Part shown: in pieces, positions 32,329-37,311 of the stretch
Position numbering within the stretch: the first letter of the stretch is position 1
Layout of the letters: every line of letters starts with the position of its first letter
Source of the DNA: Pleurocapsales cyanobacterium LEGE 10410
GTDB lineage: Bacteria > Cyanobacteriota > Cyanobacteriia > Cyanobacteriales > Xenococcaceae
Length of the DNA: 37,311 nucleotides
Assembly: GCA_015207195.1 (NCBI GenBank)
Contig: JADEXJ010000051.1
Location: 1 to 37,311 of the forward strand
Direction of reading: 5' to 3'
Program-made: the position numbers and the translations under genes
The notes under the pieces: generated by a model
Told to the model about the DNA's origin: nothing
The model's input: the letters and a program-made list of their open reading frames with translations, nothing else
Databases searched by the model: none

Positions 32329-32694
32329 TTAAATCGCATATTCAATTGGTTGAGCAACATCACTATTACTTGTCAAATCTTTTGAGTTTTTATTTTGACC
32401 ATTTGCCATTGTTGGTACGCCTGTTTTAGCTTGGCTCTGTTGCTGTAAATTGAGTTTTTGGCAAGGAATAGTATCTGAGAGTATGGCACTAGCCATCATG
32501 CCTGAATGTATTTCTAAAATTGCTTGAAGATTAGCCTCAAATACTAACCTTTGACCTGGAAATACAACTCGTTCAAAATACCAATTGGCTATGTTGGTAA
32601 TGCGAGCTACTTGAATTTGACTGGTCGCGTTTACATAGCAGCAAAGAATGCTGTCGCTTTCGTCATTCGGTAAGGGATCTAAAATTTGAGCCAT
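32329..32694 (-). CDS. DUF1830 family protein
   Basis: A 121-residue soluble protein. The core at about 15-80 is the DUF1830 pattern: ILCCYVNATSQIQVARITNI, NWYFERVVFPGQRLVFEA and LEIHSGMMASAILSDTIPC. The family is restricted to cyanobacteria as far as I know and has no known function. The last 40 residues are polar, Gln/Asn/Ser-rich and probably disordered (QQQSQAKTG, NKNSKDLTSNSD). The ATG at 32694 has GAGG-type bases nearby on the minus strand only weakly. Its promoter must lie in the 421-base spacer towards the radical SAM gene; a terminator follows. Confidence 0.85.
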   Translation of the reverse strand: MAQILDPLPNDESDSILCCYVNATSQIQVARITNIANWYFERVVFPGQRLVFEANLQAILEIHSGMMASAILSDTIPCQKLNLQQQSQAKTGVPTMANGQNKNSKDLTSNSDVAQPIEYAI

Positions 32695-33115
32695 AACTAG
32701 TGAGGAGATTATTGTATTGATTGACTTTTAAACTGTCTTATATACGCTAACATTCTGCGATCCTTGATGGTTGTAAAACAAGCTACCGATGGAGGTTTAA
32801 TTGATGTTTGTCTGACATTTCTTCTAACAAGATCTTCCTTAAGAAGGATTTTTTATTGAAAACCTATATTTTTCGTCCTAAGCTTTAATCCAAGTTGTTT
32901 GCTCAAGCGATCGCTATTTGTTTACTGTGAGCGCGCTTTGCCTACTGGCAACGCCCTTTCTAACCAAGTATTCCTTCAATCTGGTTGATTGTAACGGATA
33001 ATCTCGCTAAAGTTAAGTTATATGAATAATTTATTATCATCAAGAATAGAGATTTGATATTTTAGCCTCCGTACTGACTCATAAATCTTGCAAAACTTAA
33101 CAATACTCACTAGCC
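32695..33115. other. 421-base intergenic region; possible small RNA
   Basis: Divergent spacer between the DUF1830 and radical SAM genes. On the plus strand TTGATT (32717-32722) and TATACG (32741-32746), 18 bases apart, resemble a sigma-70 promoter; about 100 bases later comes a hairpin with a T-run (32832-32854) that belongs to no annotated gene. A 30-codon open frame (32767-32859, beginning MVVKQATDGG) lies between them without a ribosome site. Further right are a HIP1 site and a GC-rich interspersed piece (GCGCGCTTTGCC ... GGCAACGCC, about 32933-32955). Confidence 0.45.
32832..32854 (+). terminator. orphan terminator-like hairpin
   Basis: ATCTTCCTT pairs with AAGAAGGAT (one mismatch, one G-T pair) and is followed by six T with no A until 32855. 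No plus-strand gene lies upstream within the spacer, so it would end a short untranslated or tiny-ORF transcript, or be unrelated. Confidence 0.4.
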
Positions 33116-34684
33116 ATGACTCAGCGAATTCTCTATGTTCGTCTTCCCTGCAATCCGATCTTTCCCATCGGCGTGGTATATCTTGCCGATCACGTTCACA
33201 AGCTCTTTCCTCAGGTCGAACAAAAGATTTTCGATCTGGGTACAGTTCCGCCCCTAGACTTTAATCGGGCGTTAGATCGATGTATCGATGAATTCAAACC
33301 CTCCTTGCTGGTATTCTCTTGGCGAGACATCCAAATTTACGCTCCAGTAGGCGGAAGAGGCGGTAATCCCCTGCAAAACGCTTTTGAACTGTATTATGCC
33401 AAGAACCCTTTGATTAAGCTACGCGGAGCATTAGGGGGGTTAAAAGTAGCTACTGCTTATTATGGTGAACTATGGCGTAACACAGGCTTAATCAAGCGAG
33501 GACTAGCCAGAGCCAGAAAATATCGTCCTGAGGCTCGTACTGTCGTAGGCGGGGGCGCGGTGAGCGTATTTTACGAGCAGCTACAGCAGCAACTACCTCA
33601 AGGTACTATCGTCTCGGTAGGAGAAGGAGAACAGTTATTAGAGAAAATCTTGAGCGATCGCGAATTTCGCGATGAACGTTGTTATGTAGTAGGAGAAAAT
33701 CAAATCCGAGACAAGTTGATTCACGAGTGGCCCACTCCCATTGAAAAAACTGCCTGTAATTACGATTATGTTGCTAGCATCTGGTCAGAATTTGATTACT
33801 ATCTTCAGGAAAATGACTTTTATATTGGTGTACAGACTAAAAGAGGCTGTCCCCACAATTGCTGCTACTGTGTTTATACAGTGGTCGAAGGTAAGCAGGT
33901 GCGAATCAATCCTGCCGATGAGGTAGTAAAAGAAATGCGCCAACTCTATGACAGGGGAATTCGTAATTTTTGGTTTACCGACGCTCAGTTTATTCCTGCA
34001 AAAAAATACATCTCCGATGCAGTGGAATTGTTGCAAAAAATCGTTGATTCGGGAATGGAAGATATTCACTGGGCAGCCTATATCAGGGCGGATAATGTAA
34101 CTCCCGAACTAGCGAAGCTGATGGTCAAAACAGGAATGAACTACTTTGAAATCGGTATTACTAGTGGTTCACAAGAACTAGTGCGTAAAATGCGGATGGG
34201 GTACAATCTGCGTACCGTGCTACAAAACTGTCGCGATCTCAAAGCAGCAGGATTTAATGATGTGGTGTCGGTTAACTATTCCTTTAATGTCATAGATGAA
34301 ACTCACGAAACAATCAGACAAACTATTGCCTACCATCGAGAGTTGGAAGCAATTTTTGGGGCGGACAAAGTAGAGCCAGCAATCTTCTTTATTGGTTTGC
34401 AACCCCATACCCATTTAGAAGAATATGCCCTAAAAAACGACATCCTCAAACCAGGATATAACCCGATGAGCTTGATGCCCTGGACGGCTAAGAAACTGCT
34501 CTGGAATCCCGAACCTCTGGGTTCTTTCTTTGGTGAAGTATGTCTTCAAGCTTGGAAACAAAATCCCAACGACTTCGGGCGAGAGGTGATGCGGATTTTG
34601 GAAGATAAGTTAGGTAAAGCCCCCCTAGAAGAAGCGTTGACTGCCCCTGTAAAATTAAATCAGCAAGAGTTAACTGCCGTTTAA
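33116..34684 (+). CDS. B12-binding-type radical SAM protein (PSII high-light acclimation type)
   Basis: A 522-residue protein with an N-terminal B12-binding-like Rossmann domain (about 1-210: LPCNPIFPIGVVYLADHV, PSLLVFSWRDIQIYAP, TVVGGGAVSVFYEQL, SVGEGEQLLEKIL) and a radical SAM TIM barrel from about 235. The iron-sulfur motif CPHNCCYC gives Cys245, Cys249 and Cys252 (CX3CX2C). Further strands: FWFTDAQFIPAKKY, HWAAYIRADNVTPELAKLM and YFEIGITSGSQELVRKM, the last like other B12-radical SAM proteins. The B12-domain His of the DXHXXG motif is not apparent. I recall the public name 'photosystem II high light acclimation radical SAM protein' for this cyanobacterial family; the reaction is unknown. 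It is followed at 69 bases by the DICT gene on the same strand, a likely operon. Confidence 0.85.
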   Translation: MTQRILYVRLPCNPIFPIGVVYLADHVHKLFPQVEQKIFDLGTVPPLDFNRALDRCIDEFKPSLLVFSWRDIQIYAPVGGRGGNPLQNAFELYYAKNPLIKLRGALGGLKVATAYYGELWRNTGLIKRGLARARKYRPEARTVVGGGAVSVFYEQLQQQLPQGTIVSVGEGEQLLEKILSDREFRDERCYVVGENQIRDKLIHEWPTPIEKTACNYDYVASIWSEFDYYLQENDFYIGVQTKRGCPHNCCYCVYTVVEGKQVRINPADEVVKEMRQLYDRGIRNFWFTDAQFIPAKKYISDAVELLQKIVDSGMEDIHWAAYIRADNVTPELAKLMVKTGMNYFEIGITSGSQELVRKMRMGYNLRTVLQNCRDLKAAGFNDVVSVNYSFNVIDETHETIRQTIAYHRELEAIFGADKVEPAIFFIGLQPHTHLEEYALKNDILKPGYNPMSLMPWTAKKLLWNPEPLGSFFGEVCLQAWKQNPNDFGREVMRILEDKLGKAPLEEALTAPVKLNQQELTAV

Positions 34685-34753
34685 AGACAAAATATAACTA
34701 TTAATCACAGGTGCGCCCGATCGCGCCTTAATTTAACCAAATAATTATTTACT

Positions 34754-36127
34754 ATGCTGGAAGGTTCGATATTACAGAGATTAGATGAGGCTCATGGCGA
34801 TGGCAAACAACCCCTAAATTTAGGTGTTTACTACAAAAACACTCTAGTCGCACTGTGCCATGCCCTAGAAGACTTTATTTTAGATTCTAATAGTGCGCCG
34901 TTGATGGTAACCGCATTTCAGCGGGGAAAATGGTACTTGCAAGAAGCCGACCGCTATAGCGATCTGGCGGATCGAGCCGAACACGTAACGATTATGGCGA
35001 CTCCCGAATCGGGGTTTGATACTCATCCTACCAGCAGCAAAGAAAACGTCGTCCTGGTTCATCTCAAGCCAGAAGACCCCGTAGCCGAAGAATGGCACCT
35101 GATGATTCTGTCGCCTACCTATACTGCAATGGTACTATGTCAGGAATTATCCGACACAGATTATGGCGCAAACAAACCAAAAGAAGACCTAGAGCGAAAA
35201 TTTTATGGTTTTTGGACATTTGAACCAGAATTAGTGCGTGAAACCGTAGAACTAGCGATCGACCATATCAAAGGATATCAGCCCGAATTAGCTGAAGCAA
35301 TGGCGCAGAAGGTAGCGAGAATGACTGCCGAATCGGCTACCAGACAAAGAGACGACCTGGATGCGGTAGTTTCTCAGGTGGTTAAGTATCTTCAAGATTC
35401 CCGCAAAACGCTACACCAACCAGAACAGGCAACTAGCTTTGACGGTTTTAAAGACTTAAACGAAAATATTGTTTCCAATGAAATGCAAGCCTTTTTGCGC
35501 ATGGCTCAATTGTTAGATGCTACCGACGTTAGTAATCCGATGGCAGCTTCGGAGGTAGCAGCAATGGCAGAAGCAATGTCGCAGCTATTAGATCTTCCTG
35601 CATGGCAGGCTAAGAGACTCTATCTATCTGGCTTATTACATCGCGTCGGGTTGCCAGAAGTAACTAAAGAACGCAATCGAAAATCTCAAGCCCAAAAAGA
35701 AGTCCTAGCAGAAGACGGCTCGGCTCCCAAAGCCTCTGTACTACGAGTTATGCCCCAGCTGGAAGCAATCTCTAAAATTCTGACCCATCAAAGAGAAGCT
35801 TGGGATGGTTCGGGAATTCCTGTCGGACTAGCCTATGATGCGATCCCCTTAGAGTCGCGAATCATCTGTTTGTTGGCAGATTTTCAACAAAAACTGAAGG
35901 CATACAAACAGTATTCTGTCGATAAAAATCCCTTTACCCATGCTCTAGCAGATTGTCAGGCACTGGCAGGTAAGCGATACGACCCCAAACTATTAGATGC
36001 TCTGTCTCTTTTAGTGATGGGAATGCAACAGGGAATGACTCTTCAAGCATATCGACCCAAAATTGCTATGGGAATGTGGCTGGTAGATTCTAGTAGTGTG
36101 AGTAAAAACCCAACTACATCTTCTTAG
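34754..36127 (+). CDS. DICT sensory domain protein with degenerate HD-GYP-like domain
   Basis: A 457-residue cytoplasmic protein. The N-terminal DICT-type sensor (about 20-165: LGVYYKNTLVALCHALEDFI, LMVTAFQRGKWYLQEADRY, VVLVHLKPEDPVAEEWHLMI) is of a kind linked to light or redox signalling. A helical connector (about 180-240) follows, then an HD-GYP-like domain (about 250-435). The HD motif is altered: LLHRVGLPE has Arg297 where HD-domain enzymes have Asp, and the GYP loop reads HQREAWDGSGIP (345-356), Ile for Tyr. ADFQQKL replaces the usual ADxxDAL. It is therefore unlikely to hydrolyse cyclic di-GMP and may act as a binding or scaffold domain. It lies 69 bases after the radical SAM gene and 54 before the pentapeptide gene on the same strand. 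Confidence 0.8.
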   Translation: MLEGSILQRLDEAHGDGKQPLNLGVYYKNTLVALCHALEDFILDSNSAPLMVTAFQRGKWYLQEADRYSDLADRAEHVTIMATPESGFDTHPTSSKENVVLVHLKPEDPVAEEWHLMILSPTYTAMVLCQELSDTDYGANKPKEDLERKFYGFWTFEPELVRETVELAIDHIKGYQPELAEAMAQKVARMTAESATRQRDDLDAVVSQVVKYLQDSRKTLHQPEQATSFDGFKDLNENIVSNEMQAFLRMAQLLDATDVSNPMAASEVAAMAEAMSQLLDLPAWQAKRLYLSGLLHRVGLPEVTKERNRKSQAQKEVLAEDGSAPKASVLRVMPQLEAISKILTHQREAWDGSGIPVGLAYDAIPLESRIICLLADFQQKLKAYKQYSVDKNPFTHALADCQALAGKRYDPKLLDALSLLVMGMQQGMTLQAYRPKIAMGMWLVDSSSVSKNPTTSS

Positions 36128-36181
36128 AAGAGGCTTCAAACCCTAAATAAAATTTATTTTTAAAACAATCAAGCGCAAATA

Positions 36182-36817
36182 ATGACCGTAGATACAATTC
36201 GTGCAGGACAGCAAAAGAACTTTCCAGGAATAGATTTAGAAGATGAAGATCTAGCTAACTGTCAGCTAGAAAAAATTAACTTTGCTGGAGCAAATTTAGT
36301 TGGCACAGATTTTTCTCAATCAAACCTCAAAGGAGCGAGATTAGATGGGGCAAATCTTCTGGGGGCAAACCTTAAACTTACTGACCTGCGAGCTAACCTT
36401 TTGGGGGCAAATTTGATGCAGGCAGATCTTAGCAGTGCGGATCTACGTGGGAGCAATTTAAGAGGGGCAAACTTAATGGGGGCAAAATTAGCCCAAGCTT
36501 CCTTATCTGGGGCATTTCTGAGTGGAGCAAATTTAACTGGGGTAAATCTCAAGGGAGTAGATCTTAGGGGGACAGACTTGCGTGGGGTAAATCTCAATAG
36601 TGCCAACCTCAAAGGAGCGAATTTATCTCAAGCAGATTTGCAGGGGGCTAATCTGAGCGAAACTAACCTTGAAGAAGCCGACCTGCGGGGAGCAAATCTG
36701 GCGGGGGCAAATTTGGTAGGAGCAAACCTACTCTGTGCTGAACTGGAAGGAAGTAACATGGATGGAGCTAACCTAGAGCGGACATGCCTGCTAGGGACGG
36801 CGATCGCCTCAAAATAA
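36182..36817 (+). CDS. pentapeptide-repeat protein
   Basis: A 211-residue protein made almost wholly of A(D/N)LXX pentapeptides from about residue 20 to 205, which should form a right-handed quadrilateral beta-helix of some nine coils. The first 18 residues (TVDTIRAGQQKNFPGIDL) are a non-repeat cap. There is no signal peptide or membrane helix, so the protein is cytoplasmic or exported by an unseen route. Cyanobacteria have many such proteins; known roles of others include gyrase mimicry, but no specific role can be given. One coil, LTDLRANLLGANL, looks one or two residues short of the five-residue frame at about 62-72. It may be co-transcribed with the DICT gene. Confidence 0.9.
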   Translation: MTVDTIRAGQQKNFPGIDLEDEDLANCQLEKINFAGANLVGTDFSQSNLKGARLDGANLLGANLKLTDLRANLLGANLMQADLSSADLRGSNLRGANLMGAKLAQASLSGAFLSGANLTGVNLKGVDLRGTDLRGVNLNSANLKGANLSQADLQGANLSETNLEEADLRGANLAGANLVGANLLCAELEGSNMDGANLERTCLLGTAIASK

Positions 36818-36836
36818 GTTTTAAATAAATTTTGAA

Positions 36837-37085
36837 TTAAGAATGTAAAATCTTTTCTAATCTGGGAATTAGATAGTCGCGCTCGGATTGGGGCGATCGC
36901 ATCCACATTTGCTTCTTGTTATCCCACCGCCAATAATAATTCAAATACTTTTTGACGTTACTGGCATCATCACCCCAAGCCAAGCCATAAACGAGCTTTC
37001 TACCATTGGCAGCTTTAATGCATCGTGCAATAGCCATTGTTTCCACTGCTGGTCTACTATGGCTATCGGCTGACGGAGTTGACAT
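36837..37085 (-). CDS. hypothetical protein, probably 5'-truncated by an adjacent mobile element
   Basis: An 82-residue frame. The middle and end (NGRKLVYGLAWGDDASNVKK, YLNYYWRWDNKKQMW, RDYLIPRLEKILHS) look like a genuine small soluble protein; I do not recognise the family. The first codons are odd: the ATG at 37083-37085 and the next two codons are formed by the right-end sequence of a TnpB-type element (GGATGTCAA). So the start codon may be accidental, and the native N-terminus either lies elsewhere (an internal ATG at 37037 gives 66 residues) or was cut off by the insertion. Expression through the element boundary would use GGGAGG directly before the ATG, with spacing too short for efficient starts. 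Confidence 0.5.
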   Translation of the reverse strand: MSTPSADSHSRPAVETMAIARCIKAANGRKLVYGLAWGDDASNVKKYLNYYWRWDNKKQMWMRSPQSERDYLIPRLEKILHS

Positions 37086-37311
37086 CCTCCCGCCACTAAA
37101 TCAAAGATTATAGTGGGGGATTCCTAAGACTCACGACTTAGGGTTTCTGCTTCGTTCTGTGCCAACTAGAATACCGTTACCGAAACTCCCCGTCGCATCC
37201 AGTCCACAGACATTTTGAGCAAGGAAGCGTGCTGGGGTTTCCCCAGCATACGCAGGTCTTGCTTGAACCACGCTATGCCCTAGCGCAGATATTCCTCGAT
37301 TTCTGATTTCT
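37079..37311 (-). mobile_element. right end of a TnpB-type IS200/IS605-superfamily element (partial)
   Basis: On the minus strand the end runs tnpB tail, stacked hairpins, then GGGAGGATGTCAA, which resembles the ...TTCAA/...GTCAA right ends of IS200/IS605-type elements. Hairpins: CCTAAG-N8-CTTAGG (37123-37142); CCCGCCACTA with TAGTGGGGG (37089-37098 with 37111-37119, one bulge), extended inside by AATC-AAA-GATT. A strong palindrome TGCTGGGG-TTT-CCCCAGCA (37230-37248) lies in the coding tail. Together these could make the scaffold of an omega RNA with its guide read from flanking DNA just left of 37079. The left end lies outside the window. Confidence 0.55.
37131..37311 (-). CDS. tnpB: C-terminal part of a TnpB-like RNA-guided endonuclease (partial)
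   Basis: The frame is open from the window edge for 59 codons and ends at TGA (37131-37133). The tail begins EIRNRGISALGHSVV and ends with NVCGLDATGSFGNGILVG and a basic finish ERSRNPKS. The Ile-Arg-x-x-Gly-Ile helix start and the poorly conserved Gly/Asn/Arg-rich finish resemble cyanobacterial TnpB/OrfB C-termini after the last RuvC Asp, but the catalytic residues and zinc finger are outside the window, so the call rests on the tail plus the right-end hairpins beside it. The segment PAYAGETPARF is encoded by a near-perfect palindrome, so the coding end doubles as RNA structure or includes an inserted repeat. Direction: away from the window's right edge. Confidence 0.5.
   Translation of the reverse strand, partial: EIRNRGISALGHSVVQARPAYAGETPARFLAQNVCGLDATGSFGNGILVGTERSRNPKS

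Noticed and set aside
32767-32859. 30-codon plus-strand frame in the spacer before the radical SAM gene
   Set aside because: No ribosome site, and its end runs through the terminator-like hairpin; kept only as an alternative to an sRNA.
36316-36906. two minus-strand open frames over the pentapeptide gene, rich in APL/KFA repeats
   Set aside because: They are mirror images of the repeat gene and have no independent support.
1-37311. CRISPR array, tRNA or rRNA gene, or complete prophage
   Set aside because: No spaced identical repeats of 25-40 bases, no cloverleaf with TTCGA-type arm in the spacers examined, no rRNA-like stretch, and no phage structural genes.
1-37311. HIP1 octamers (GCGATCGC) as local regulatory sites
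   Set aside because: They occur throughout the window, in genes and spacers alike, as expected for a genome-wide cyanobacterial motif, so no single copy was annotated.

Overview
The window is chromosomal DNA from a cyanobacterium. It carries photosystem genes (psaK, psbB, psbT), several gene families that as far as I know are found mainly in cyanobacteria (DUF1830, DUF2854, DUF4079, an RRM-type Rbp protein), and many copies of the HIP1 octamer GCGATCGC (at least 25, in genes and spacers). AT-rich spacers with heptamer repeats and small palindromes suggest a large-genome, possibly baeocyte-forming or filamentous lineage, but the genus cannot be fixed from sequence alone.

Layout. 1-3000: trpF, psaK and an exported alpha/beta hydrolase. 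3-8 kb: argF convergent with a prohibitin-like SPFH gene, a small phosphatase-like gene, pepP overlapping a phytanoyl-CoA-dioxygenase-like gene, and a small basic repeat protein. 8.4-11 kb, minus strand: psbB, psbT, nrdR, with a hairpin-rich psbB leader. 11-14.5 kb: small conserved-looking proteins, DUF2854, RNase HI with an extra N-terminal domain, and an alpha/beta hydrolase. 14.6-17.4 kb: a likely operon of an NtcB-like LysR regulator, a TrpD-like protein without the TrpD active site, and an MMADHC-like protein, behind a candidate NtcA-type promoter; this looks like a nitrogen-assimilation accessory cluster without nirA beside it. 17.5-19.7 kb: RRM protein, a small basic protein, and der. 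20-23.4 kb: a PP2C phosphatase with zinc ribbons followed by an FHA-zinc ribbon-Ser/Thr kinase, a phosphorylation/dephosphorylation pair. 23.4-27.6 kb: small protein, S8 protease, rplI, GFA-family protein, gloB. 27.9-32.7 kb: an ABC exporter-like protein with an eroded ATPase site, GNAT acetyltransferase, outer-membrane barrel, DUF4079, DUF1830. 33.1-36.8 kb: B12-binding-type radical SAM protein, DICT/degenerate HD-GYP protein, pentapeptide-repeat protein. 36.8-37.3 kb: a probably truncated gene abutting the right end of a TnpB-type (IS200/IS605 superfamily) element that runs out of the window.

Most of the window is ordinary core and accessory cyanobacterial content. The points most worth following are the ABC-like protein that has lost the Walker A glycines, the Walker B aspartate and the signature motif; the PP2C/kinase pair with a possible cryptic kinase-like middle domain; the LysR/TrpD-like/MMADHC-like operon; the DICT protein with a broken HD motif beside a radical SAM gene; and the TnpB element end, whose likely omega-RNA hairpins overlap the tnpB 3' end and whose terminal bases supply the start codon of the neighbouring reading frame.
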